Shown here in pieces: positions 45,629-55,983 of a DNA stretch of 64,000 nt; positions within the stretch are counted from its first letter, which is position 1; every line of letters starts with the position of its first letter. A program made the translations under genes and the position numbers. Below the pieces are notes generated by a model. It saw only the letters and a program-made list of their open reading frames with translations, did no database searches and was not told the DNA's origin. The stretch is from Cichorium intybus (lineage: Eukaryota; Streptophyta; Magnoliopsida; Asterales; Asteraceae): positions 82,361,994 to 82,425,993 of the forward strand of contig CM042013.1 of assembly GCA_023525715.1 (NCBI GenBank), written 5' to 3'.

Positions 45629-47718
45629 TTAGAGAGATTTAGGAACCCAAACAAATGTGGGTCCATGTGAGAATTTCTGGGAAACAGGAAAAATAGTTAA
45701 GTTGTCAACCCAAAATGATATCTTCTTTGGGGGTTGATTTTTCTCATTTTCAAAACGAAACACTTCCATTTTGGTGGTTTGCCAAACTTCTTTAGCAAAG
45801 CGAGATTTTGGTAGAACAAAAGCATTTGATTTCGGGATTGGTGTTGAAAGATTTTCCAAATGTTTTGAAGATGTGTTTGATGAAAAGAAGGGTTTGGATC
45901 CTAGTTTAACATCCTTTTGAACTTGTGTGAATTTAGCTACCTTAAGAAGTGGTTTCTGTAGGGGTTCTGGATAAAGTTTGACTTTGCCCTTTAAATCGTT
46001 AGATTTAAGGACAGTTTTGAAAGAATTGGTCTTTGTTGACTTAGGTGTTTTTAGTGTCTCAACTGTATTCACAAAAGTATGAGATTTTTGAAAAGTCTGT
46101 TTGGTGGACGACTTTTGTTGCGATTTCGGAATTTTTGTGGTGCCAACTTTTTGAGTAGAATTTGAGTCAGGATTGAAATAATGTTTCTTATTTTGATTTC
46201 TCCAAAATTGTTTTCTTTCCTTCAAATTCTTTTTGTATCTAGCATTCATCTGTCTCCTTTTAGCAATAAGCTCTTCGGGAGACTTATGAATACGAGATAC
46301 TGAGGTTAAGGGATTTGTTGGTATGGATTTTGAAACACCAAAGGTAGAGTTCGAAATATGCTTCGTGCCACTTAACCCTGGCTGCAAGAATAAATCTTTG
46401 CGATTTAGAGATCCTGATATGTACTTGCCTCGGGACTTCCATGAGGTCATTTTGGAAAGTCCTTTTGTTTTGTCTGAGTTGTCAATTGGTTCAGACAAAA
46501 AAAAGCATCACAACCATTAGAATTATTGTTATCAACAAGGACTTTGAGTTCAGAAGTATCTTTTGAGTTCAGTCCCTGTTTAACAAAAACCTGATTTGGA
46601 ACTGTTTTAATTTTTGGAAAAACTGTTGCTTGTTCATTTAAGGCCTATGATCCTTTGTTTTCGACAATTCTTGCAAAAGTGACTGAATTTTCAGAAATGA
46701 GATTCTTCTTAGATTCAGTTTCATTTTTCACAAAAACAGAAAAATCCACCTCATCCTCAACCGATATCTCACTCGTTTCGCTTTCGTCAAAGTCGGAGAC
46801 ATTCTCAGTAATGAGAGTATCTTCGGAATTTAATTTTGTGCATAATGAATGAAATTTCTTTAAGGTGGCAGTTTTAATTTCTTCTTTATCATTTTCAGAC
46901 AAGTATTCTTTGACCATGCTTTTGTGTTCTTTGGACTGGATGAAGTTTTCAATTTTGTCTAGTCCAATACGATAAGCTTCCGACACATCGTCAGATGAAA
47001 CAATGGTTTCGCATTTATAACATTCAGCATCGATTTCATCCTCTTTCAACTCAAGAAAGGGCAAAATCATTTTGTGCAAACCCCTGCCTGTATCACAATC
47101 AAGATGCAATTGAGTAATATTATTGTAAAGACGTTTCGCAATCAAGCAAAAAATGTTTCTCTGTTTAACAACCAAAAAATTATCTCTTTTGACATAAATA
47201 ATATCATCCCTAGCTTTAATTAATTCCGATTCCAACGCATCGATTCTCATTCACCTCTCCTCATTCTTAAGCCATATCCTGCTCAATTGATCATTTAGGT
47301 TAGAATTACTAAGTGGTGTTTGTTTTAAACTATCACCAAAATTAGAAACAGTGAACCTTAGATCATCTAATTCTTTATCATAACTGGAAGAGTAGATATT
47401 TAAAGATTTAAGGATAGAGCGTACCTTATTTACGACATATTCACATTCTTCAACCTGTTCCGAAACAAGTTTCGCAGCGAAACAACTCGCTGACGTTTGG
47501 CACCCATCAGTGGAGTACCCCCTGAATTCGGAGATGTCACCCTTCACCATAAGGCATCGACCATGCGTTGGCTTTCTTACCTCATCATCATCAGAATCCG
47601 TCGACCAGACCTCAACAGCACCATACTCACTATCTTCCTGTACCACAAAAGCTGACTTGGCGGTTGAAGCATCATCTTTCTTCAAAGTCTGCAATCTTCT
47701 TCGCATAATATGCTTCAT
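45629..47718 (-). pseudogene. Sire-2 Gag-to-protease spacer modules
   Basis: The same series as in Sire-1: acidic block VWSTDSDDDEVRKPTH (about 47560-47610); coiled coil and KQRNIFCLIAKRLY (about 47130-47175); CYKCETIVSSDDV (about 46985-47025); an acidic Ser/Asp/Glu stretch (46740-46810); and a Lys/Ser/Thr-rich basic part (46498-45640) ending FVWVPKSL just before the protease. Frames break at about 47250 and 46640-46500. Confidence 0.65.
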
Positions 47719-48785
47719 CCTTCAGTTTCTCCTTCTTCTCAATCTGCTTTCGGAGCAAACAATCTTTCACGAAGTGGTTCTTGCCTTTGCAGTAATGGCA
47801 GTCATAACCGGAATCACCTACCAGCTTCTTCTCATCTTCAGATTTTGGCTTCCTCTGAACTTCTTCTTTGGGTTTTTCGGAATTAAAACTTCCCTGTCGG
47901 CTTCTATTCTTGAATCTGGAGAAGTTTTTCTTGAAGAATTTCTTAGGATTTGACACCATAAGAGCTTTATCCTCCCTTGTTAGTTCTTCATCGGAAAAGT
48001 CAGACACTGAATCATCTTCATTGGCTTTCTTTCCCTTCGCAACAAGAGCAAGGGAACCCAGACTTGCAGTCATTTTTTCTTCTGAGGTAATCTCTTTCTC
48101 ATGAGATTTGAGAATACCCATCACTTTCGCGAAAGTGTAAATTTTAAACTGCTCATGCGCCTTTATGGTTCAGACTATGGCCTTCCACCCAGATCGGAGA
48201 CTGTTCAAGAATGTAACCTTTTGCGCAATTACCGTTCGAGCAATTTTGTACTTCAGTAATCTGCTCAGAAGATGATTATAACGGTTGAAAGTTTGAGTCA
48301 AGGTCTCATCTGGAGTTTGTTCAAAAGATCCGAATTCGGAGAGAAGAGTGGTTTTTAACTGAATGCTCAAGATCGGCATCTCCAGAGTATAGCTCTTGTA
48401 GTCTGTCCCATATTTCCTTCGCAGTTTCACACGAACTGAACAATCGGAGTGTATCCAATTGAAGAGCGAATTGAATGATTCTGAAGGCTTTTATGTTGCA
48501 CATCAGTTTATCCTTTTCGTCTTGAGGAATGTTAGTATGAGAGACGAGAAGTTCGTTGTATTCTTTCAAGGTTTTGATAACCCTTCTTGTGGTAGTGTGT
48601 GTGAATGTCTCAACTGTGATAGCTTGCCAGATGGTTGATCCATGTTCTTCAATACCAAGAACATAGTCTTCAAAGTGTAGTGCCCAAACCTCATAGTCAT
48701 TGGTGAATAAGATCGGGATCCTTGTGGTAGATCCAATGCTGCTGGACAAGTTGAAAGATTGAGAGTGTGGATCGTCGTGAGCCAT
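47672..48785 (-). pseudogene. Sire-2 Gag with CCHC zinc knuckle, broken
   Basis: The ATG at 48785 starts MAHDDPHSQSFNLSSSIG, the right distance from the PBS. The Gag fold region (AKEIWDRLQELYSG, ETLTQTFNRYNHLLSRL) changes frame near 48370 and again near 48130-48170. The zinc knuckle CHYCKGKNHFVKDC is at about 47755-47797, close kin to the Sire-1 knuckle. Confidence 0.8.
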
Positions 48786-48965
48786 GTGATCTTGTTAAAG
48801 ATATGAATCAGATATGTATATATGAAAATCGAGTTAAAGTTTGAAACAAGCGATCAAAGTCTGATGTCTAGAATCGATCAAAACGACTAAGACGATCAAA
48901 ACAGATATGTGAAAAAAAGCTTATAAACTCGACAGAAAAGATATGTATGAGTTACACAATCTCCT

Positions 48966-48977
48966 GCTCTGATACCA
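48966..48977 (-). other. Primer-binding site of Sire-2
   Basis: GCTCTGATACCA on the plus strand, the complement of TGGTATCAGAGC, two bases from the LTR start. Confidence 0.92.
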
Positions 48978-48979
48978 AT

Positions 48980-49381
48980 TGTTAGAACAAAGTAATGGAT
49001 CTAGATTCAAAGATGCAGAATAGTAACAATTAACAAGAACACAATATAAAGAACTGATGTCGAATGATTGATTAAGCAACTCAAGAACAATTCAGAGAGA
49101 ACTATTCTGTATGAGTGCCGTGAATATGAATTACAAAAGTTAACCCTAATTAGGGTACGTCAATGCCTTATATACAAAAACTAATTATGGAATGGACAGG
49201 CCCACCCATAAATACACGCTAATCTAAAGGCTTAATTAAAGTATGCGCAATTGACTCAATCAATTTTAAGACCTAACATCGGTTCACACCGATTAACTCA
49301 ATAAAGCCTTATAAATTGACTTTTAACAATTTTAGTCCCTATAAATAAAAGATTAAACCAACTAGAAATTAATTCCTAACA
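48980..49381 (-). repeat. 5' LTR of Sire-2
   Basis: 402 bases with TGTTAG...CTAACA termini. A TATATA at about 49170-49175 would drive minus-strand transcription. There is no partner LTR because the 3' half of the element is gone, so no target duplication can be confirmed. Confidence 0.75.
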
Positions 49382-49630
49382 GGATTTGAAATCTCCAACG
49401 CAAGGTTCTGGGCAATGATTGTCCACGAATACTACCAGAGAACTGGATTCATTTATGAACCTTCTCTTCTAGCCATGAAGTACTCCTACATCACCATTCC
49501 TGCTGTGGATGAAAACTCTTAGGAGTTTTGTGTTCAAATTCCAAACACTATGTTGGCCAAGGTTCAACTCTTGAATGATGTGGTTGATGCATATCGATCA
49601 ACCTTGATCATTGACATGCCTAGGTCGTTA
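49382..49630 (+). pseudogene. Orphan coding remnant, family not recognised
   Basis: About 80 codons read in one frame with a single stop: FEISNARFWAMIVHEYYQ at the start, later SYITIPAVDE, the stop (TAG, about 49519), then FCVQIPNTMLAKVQLLND and VVDAYRST. Its composition is protein-like, not the T/A-rich pattern of nearby spacer. It is bounded by the Sire-2 LTR on the left and the Athila/Tat LTR on the right, so it is part of the DNA both inserted into. It could be a gene fragment or an accessory frame of an older transposon. Confidence 0.4.
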
Positions 49631-50633
49631 TGCCGTCAAAAATATAAAATAAAACCTCACCGACTAACTAGTATAGCAGTAGTAAGGGTCGATCCGCGGG
49701 AGTTTGGTGGTCAAGATAGAGTGTCAGAATAACCAACTATAGTGTCACGCTATAGTCAGCGGTGTTTCCTTCACTTCCCGAAAACCAATAAACCGAATAC
49801 CGAAAAACTAAACCAAGCATTAACTAAACTAGACTACTTCAAACTATGAACCAAGATTACTTACTGATTCCAGAAGTAAATTCCAGAAAAATCAGAAGCC
49901 ATAACAATCCAAAACAATCCAAACAAGCATTCAAACATAAACAATACCGAAAAAGTGCAATATAACTTGAACCGAATGATTAAATAGAATATAAACCAAA
50001 TCTAGAATTTTATGGTTATATAAAATTCTTTTTCTCATTAATATTACTTGTCAATTAGAAATGTTACTGATTTCGAAAATAAACTAAACTAAACTAATTC
50101 CAACAGATCATACAATCCAAAATCGAAGGAAACAAGCTAAAACTAAAACTAAGAATTACTAAAATTAAATGGAAAACATAAAAAATACCAATTGAAGTTG
50201 CTGAAATCCGAAATCCTAAGTCAAAGAAGCCTAGGTTCCCCCTTTTGGGTCGTTCTTCGCTTCTGAAATTCGACCTAGATGCCTCTATTTATAGTTGCAA
50301 ATTATGGTCATCCGCGCCGCGTATGACTTATATCTGCATCGCGTCTTATCCATTATCCCCGTATCTCGCTGTTTGAATTTCAATAAACCGCCTCATCTTT
50401 GACTATCCATGACACACGTGTCTTCTGCTCGCGGTGCGCGTACGACTTCGACTGAAATGGTGTTTATCCAAACTTCTTTCATTTTGTCCATGTTTAGTCC
50501 ATGTTTTCATCTTTTTCTTGTACAATAGCACTAACACAAAAGTGAGTAATACCAGTATATATTTGATATAAATTCACCAAGAATAAGGCCTAACAACGAC
50601 TAAATTACTTGATATTGATAGGCATTGTCAAAC
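49631..50633 (-). repeat. 3' LTR of the Athila/Tat-type element
   Basis: About 1 kb from TGCCGTCAAA to TTGTCAAACA, followed by the PPT complement CCCCACACTTGTGCC. TATTTATA at 50286-50293 is TATAAATA on the minus strand. It includes small CpG-rich islets (50308-50345 and 50427-50451) in otherwise AT-rich DNA. The five bases before it (CGTTA) would be the target duplication, untestable here. Confidence 0.6.
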
Positions 50634-50648
50634 ACCCCACACTTGTGC
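50634..50648 (-). other. Polypurine tract beside the Athila/Tat LTR
   Basis: On the minus strand GGCACAAGTGTGGGG abuts the LTR start TGTTTGACA. The AAGTGTGGGG core recurs at about 51475 and 62515. Confidence 0.65.
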
Positions 50649-51601
50649 CTTGATTGTCCCCAAGCAAGATAGTTTTTAACAAATTATAACTAAGACTCGA
50701 ACATTTTTTAATGTGTTCAATTTCAAAGTTTATTGTTCCCAGAATTAGATTGAAAATGATTTTGATAAAACTGATCAGAATATCCTTTGGATTCACGACT
50801 TTCTAGAGAACCCTTGATTACAGATTTTCTGTTCACAAAGAGTGTACGTACTCATTCTAAAGGCCGTTAAAGAAATGTCCATGACTTTCGATGTTGTCCG
50901 TGTAACAAGCTTTCAAAAATACTATCCTAAACTATACGATCTTAGGTAGTAAGGTGCATAAATGCCTTTTTCGAGGCCACCCTTTTCGGACCTACCGACT
51001 CTAACAACAAAGGCCACTGATTGACAATTCCTTCCTAAATTCCAATCTTAAAATACTCCCAATCTAAAAAATTTCTAACTCTTAAAACTCAACTTATTTG
51101 ACTAAACAGATAGCATGATAACAACTAAATAGTATCTCTTGAAAAATACCAATGCTATAACATTCAAAAGCTATTCGTTTCAAAATTACAATCTATTAAA
51201 AATTTGAAAAATTGCTAAAAATTTGAAAGTTACTCATTTTCTGCAAAAATTTCAAAAAATTAACTCTTTCGACCGTCCACACCCCACAGTTAAACCCATA
51301 CAACGTCCCCGTTGTACATAAAAATATTTCAGAACTAGGGAGAAAGAGTTACCCCTTTAGACAGTAAACTGCTTGTTGGAACTCGTTGTCATAGGATAGA
51401 ACACGTACATCACGATTCAGATTCCTGGAGTTGTGGTGCAACAGTGAACAATGGCAAGTGTAGGGGTCCAATGACCCCACACTTGCTTGAGACAACTCCT
51501 TAGTAGATTTCCATGGGTACTTACATGCAAACACTCACACAACAAATTAAATGCAAAAAGAATAAAAATATACAAGATAAAAGACAAAAGATAGTAACAA
51601 G
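50649..51601. other. Non-coding spacer of the Athila/Tat-type element
   Basis: No gene seen. A/T-rich runs and an internal PPT-like tract (CCCCACACTTG on the plus strand, about 51475-51486), which lies about 120 bases past the end of the ATHILA-like frame in sense order. Confidence 0.5.
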
Positions 51602-52781
51602 TTATGTACAATGTTTCAAAAGATCAAAAGAAAAGTACAACCAGTCATCATGCTGAGTCCTGGATGGACCAGCCTCATCATCGTGGGCTCTGGTAGGGAA
51701 TGGTCGCGGGTGGTGTCCAGACTGAGTGAGGAGCATGAGTAGTGCATCTCCAATCCATGCCTGCGGCTCCTCCAAAAATGGCATCCTCTCTCGAAGATCC
51801 TGCAAGGCAGCATGCACATCTGCAAGCTGTGGTGGTGGCTGTCTCGGTGGTGGTGGCTGAATCGGTGCCTCCACTCTCCGTCGCTGGGCGGGTCGCTCCT
51901 CCTCGTCTGACTCCTCCTCGGCCTGGGGGCCAACTGCCTCGATCGTCGGCATCCTCTCAAATATACCCTGGCGTGGCTGGTGGAGGAACCTGCTAGGATC
52001 TGAAAGGACCTAGCAATGAAACTGCTCGATCGTCGGCATCCTCTCAAATATACCCTAGGTGTCAATAAAACTGCCAGCGTGTATGGCAGGTTGAGGAATC
52101 TGCTAGGATCTGAAAGGACCCACATGTAGTATATTTTCTCTCCAAACACCTTCTCGCATCCCTTCCTCTAAATGATGGAAGTGGACACGATCCGGTGCAT
52201 CAAGCGATGAATTGGATCCTAGAGCTGGCTCCCCCTGGCTGAACCAGCCTCAAACAGCTTGTTGGACATTGCTGCCCAAACGACTGCGTTTGCCTCCCTC
52301 TAAGGCTGACCCCTGAAGCAGGCGGTGAAAAATGGTGTAAAGTGAATGCCACCCATCTCCGCCTCGGTGTAGAGGTCGGTGCGTCTAGCAAAGTCTCGTA
52401 AGGTGCACTCCCGACTCTGCCCACCCTGCCTGAATCAGATCAGCTGGGATCGTGGCTCCTGTGAAGCTGGAGTGTATCTGCAAGTAGAAAGGAACTCGAA
52501 CACGAGCTCCTTGTACACGACGTCCTCTGCAGTGGCCATAAGTCTCTCCACCCGTGGCAAGTCAAAGTATACGCCTCATCGGGATGGGTCCAAGTGCGGT
52601 GGATGAAGGGCAAAAGCTCAGCCCATAGCCCCGCCTGGGTGAATACCTCTCGATCAAAATGAAGAGCAGTGAGGACTGGTCGGGAACGGAGATCTGAAAG
52701 TCGAGCACAATAGCGTGGGGTCTCCTCCAGCATATTTGGGAACTGAAGGAACGGGTGTCCTGGTCTGTAGTCCATCTGCAC
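51602..52781 (-). pseudogene. ATHILA-ORF1-like gene, broken
   Basis: Minus strand: RPVLTALHFDREVFTQAGL and LLPFIHRTW (52690-52600), then, after a frameshift near 52570, VYKELVFEFLST, CTLRDFARRTDLYTEAEM and FTPFFTACFRGQP (about 52525-52315), with a TGA near 52433 and a TAG after CFRGQP. This pattern resembles the plant-specific ATHILA ORF-1 family found in Athila/Tat retroelements; its function is unknown. The C-terminal part (51952-51602) is Pro/Gln/Glu-rich with a helical LADVHAALQDLRERM. A partial tandem duplication at about 51938-52120 disrupts the middle. Confidence 0.55.
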
Positions 52782-52953
52782 ACAGAAATCACAACAGACA
52801 AATTTTTTTGCAAAATTAGTCCTTGCGCGCCGCAGATTTTATTGCGCGTCGCTCTGATACGCGCGACACGGTTCAAGAACATCCCTTGTCGCGTCGTAGC
52901 TCTGTTGCGAAAAATTTCCAAAAATCACTAAATCACCTGTTTTAATCTCAACC
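52782..52953. other. CpG-rich spacer upstream of the ATHILA-like gene
   Basis: Holds several GCGCG/CGCGTCG words (about 52828-52905) similar to those at 62310-62480 on the other side of Gypsy-4. It ends in CAACC, the possible target duplication of Gypsy-4. Confidence 0.5.
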
Positions 52954-53459
52954 TATAACACCCGGCTTTTAAAACAAAAACACCCCTGAAAATTTTTCAT
53001 TTTTAACAAAGGTTTCAGTACATAAAACCATAAACAAAGGGGTATATTTTTACTAAAAATGGGTACAAGTGTATCAAGGAGTATACAAATATAGTAACCT
53101 CCATATAAGCCGGGCTGCTACTGACAGCATCTACAAGTCCACATCTTGAGTCACGGACTTTATCCTGACCCTTATCAGGGTTATGCTAACCTGCGGGGAC
53201 ATTTAACAAACGGCATGAGCTACAAAGCTCAGTGAGTAATCATATCTGCAAATAACACGTATAAAAATACATTCATATATAATTTCCTATATATGATAAA
53301 TCTATTAACCGTATATTTCTGTCTGGATATCGGTCCCAAACTCCTAGCCGTTCTGGCTAACTATATATGTCTTAGGATTTCACATCCTATCGCAAAGTCT
53401 TACGGGTTGTTATTTGCATACATTTCTGTCCCATATTTCTTAGTCATAATTGACCGCAT

Positions 53460-53690
53460 CGTATTTCATGGCTATTTAAGCCGCACCCTGTGTCATAGCT
53501 ATATAAGCTGCACCAAAACATTATCAATATATAAATCATAGCCCGCAGGCCGCACCAGCTGGGTTTAATAACCCGATATCATAGCCAAAAGGCCGCACCA
53601 TGTACCTGTAACAATATCATAGCCGTATAGGCCGCACCAGTTGGATATAGAATCCAATATCATAGCCACAAGTGGCAGCACCATATATTA
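53460..53690. repeat. CATAGCC...GGCCGCACC array, 3' LTR of Gypsy-4
   Basis: About six variants of TCATAGCC(N)GGCCGCACCA-like units, starting with TTCATGGCTATTTAAGCCGC, at irregular 35-55-base spacing. Present too in the 5' LTR (about 59525-59750). Confidence 0.75.
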
Positions 53691-53749
53691 ACAGCTTGTT
53701 TCACGATCAATTATGGCTCATGGGTTAGCCCGCTGTTGCCTAGACTCAC

Positions 53750-54010
53750 GGCTCCGTTCTTGTCATCGCAATGACTCATGGCTTATCCGGTCTTGCCTAA
53801 TTAAAGTGGACTCACAGCTCCGTTCTTGTCATCGCAATGACTCACGGCTTATCTGGTCTTGTCGCATTATTGACTCACAGCTCCGTTCTTGTCTATAACA
53901 GACTCACGGCTTATCCGGTCTTGTCATATTACAGATTATAAATATATATGTATTGACTCACAGCTCCGTTCTTGTCATCGCAATGACTCACGGCTTATCT
54001 AGTCTTGTCT
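53750..54010. repeat. Tandem array of ACTCACAGCTCCGTTCTTGT units, 3' LTR of Gypsy-4
   Basis: Four to five units of about 55-65 bases, each joining CTCCGTTCTTGTCATCGC to a second half GGCTTATC(C/T)GGTCTTG. One unit lacks its middle. The same array occurs at about 59809-60076. Confidence 0.88.
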
Positions 54011-54493
54011 TTTACATATATTTTTTTACACCTGTCATTTTCGTCCCTCGAAGCCGTTTCAACCTCTAACAGTTCAATCATCATATATCATATATGATAT
54101 CAGTGAGATTACTCACCTGGATACTGGCTGCATTTAAATCCCAGTTGTTTCTTGCTTTTGCGTGCACCACAACCATTTATCCCATACCTATATATATTCA
54201 TTTATATACCAAATGATAATAGGTTAATAATCCTCTAAATTGACTCTAATACATAAGAGTCCAATATTATATCATTATAAACAACGCCTAGATAATAAAC
54301 TTTACATTTACTATCTTTATGTGAATTTTACTATTCACCGAGGCATTCGAATCGATCTACAGTGCCCCCGAGGGGTCGGAAACTCAATATAAAAATTTTC
54401 CAAAACTTTTCAGACCATAACGAGCCTACGGTTCAAGTTTGAGGTAAATCGGACAAGCCAAACAAAAGTTAGCGTTTTAAAGTCCCTGTCTGG

Positions 54494-54579
54494 TGGGCGC
54501 ACTGCGCCAGGTATCAGGCGCACTGCGCCTGGGCGCACCCCGCCCTGATCCTGGGCGCACTGCGCCCTGCGCCTGGGCA
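54494..54579. repeat. GC-rich block with GCGCACTGCGCC repeats, 3' LTR of Gypsy-4
   Basis: Four near-copies of GGGCGCACTGCGCC(C/T) within 86 bases; each is an imperfect inverted repeat. It stands out against the AT-rich LTR. The counterpart is at 60560-60644. Confidence 0.9.
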
Positions 54580-55983
54580 GAGCTCCTGATCAGTCGCGAT
54601 TTGTGCACTGTTGCAAGCAGTTTTGACCCATTAAGTCCTTATTTCTGTTCTTAATCATATGGGGTTTGTTCCTAGGCTAAAACCTTCTATTAAGACAAGG
54701 TTTTCAACCATTAAAACCCACTCAATCAATCAAAGGAAGAATTAGGGTTCTTAGTTCCAAAAACCCCAAAACTTCAAATTCATCAATAATAGCAATCTAC
54801 TTCCATTTTCTTGAATTAAGTCCTTTTAGCATGACTTAATGGAAGTATTAAACCATTATAAAACACATAAACATAACTGAAATTTACAAATTTCAGTTTC
54901 TATAAAACACATTAAGAACTTCTTCAAGAACTTGTCTAAAAAGCAATCTACTTACCTTAATTGCTTGGAAATCACCCATTCCAACAATTGTTCCAAGTTC
55001 TTGCTTCAATTCCATGATTTCCTACAGAAATCGCACCTTCAATGCTCCTCCCGTTGCTGCACAATGATCAGTCAAAGAAGAGAGTCAACTCTTCTATATA
55101 TACTTCCAAACTTTACAATTTTAGTCCCTAAGTTCCATTTCTTGAACTTTTGGCACTAATATCAAGTTTTATGACAATAAAACTCTCTTTTCTTATACTT
55201 TTGCCACAAGTACCAATATTTTTACCCAATTGGTTCCTCACATGGTCAAATGACCAAAATACCCTTTTGTGGTAAAACGACCAATTTCAGTTTTTATAAC
55301 ATTTTAAGTCCAAAACTCAAAATATTATTTCAAACCAAATTCTTTTCTGTCCAAAAGACCAAATTACCCTTCTAAGGTAAAATGACCAATTTACCCTTTT
55401 TATTATATTTACATAAAAAGAGTGTCTTGGCGTTACAAATTCTCCCCTCCTTCAAAAGATTTCGTCCCCGAAATCATACAAACAAGCGAGGGTAATTCTA
55501 TCTCGTTACAATTTCGGTCTCCCATATCATATGGAAACCTCTATGGTATTGCCAAAGCACTTTAGCCATACAACTCTTCGTATTTCACGGTTATATAACT
55601 GTTCATCGAACACTCCTCCGGTTATCCCGGGTACCATAACTTCTCATCTACCTCAATTTCAACATGAGGTATTCATTGAAATTTATCAATCTATGTTCTC
55701 AGAACCATGAGACCCATAGAAAACTTTACAATTATCTTGAAGTTCATCACAAAACTTCGTTCAGTACACCAAAATTCTTACTATTTGGAACATATGGAAA
55801 GGTCCAATAAATGAGGACTTAACCTTTTTTTTTTTCGTCCCAAGCAGATTTTTAGTCTTTCCAAGGGATATTTTGAGCACTGTCATCTTTCCCTATTTGG
55901 AATTTCAACGGTTTTACTCGGCAATCCGCATACTACTTTTGTCGATTTTTGTCTATTTCTAAGCTTTCTCGAATTTGCCTAAT

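Larger units (their letters stand above)
44506..49381 (-). mobile_element. Sire-2: 5' half of a second Sirevirus-like Copia element
   Basis: In minus-strand order: LTR (49381-48980), PBS, Gag with CCHC, long spacer, protease and integrase up to NKRKPNVKF, where it breaks off at 44506 and the host Copia starts. RT, RNase H and the 3' LTR are missing. The LTR sequence differs from Sire-1, but the Gag spacer modules are shared. Many frameshifts and stops show age. Confidence 0.8.
52954..55983 (-). repeat. 3' LTR of Gypsy-4
   Basis: About 3030 bases, starting TATAACACCC (the second base mutated from TG) and ending CCTAATC before the pyrimidine run CTTTTCTTCTG at 55984, the PPT complement. A TATA-like TATATATA at about 55095 and two splice-donor-like words on the minus strand (AAG/GTAAGT near 54954, CAG/GTGAGT near 54115) are shared with the other LTR. 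It contains two repeat arrays and a GC-rich block, listed separately. Confidence 0.82.

Noticed and set aside
53750..54010. Repeated units at regular spacing as a possible CRISPR array
   Set aside because: The spacers are themselves repeated, there is no cas gene, the context is a plant retrotransposon LTR, and the second LTR has the same array.
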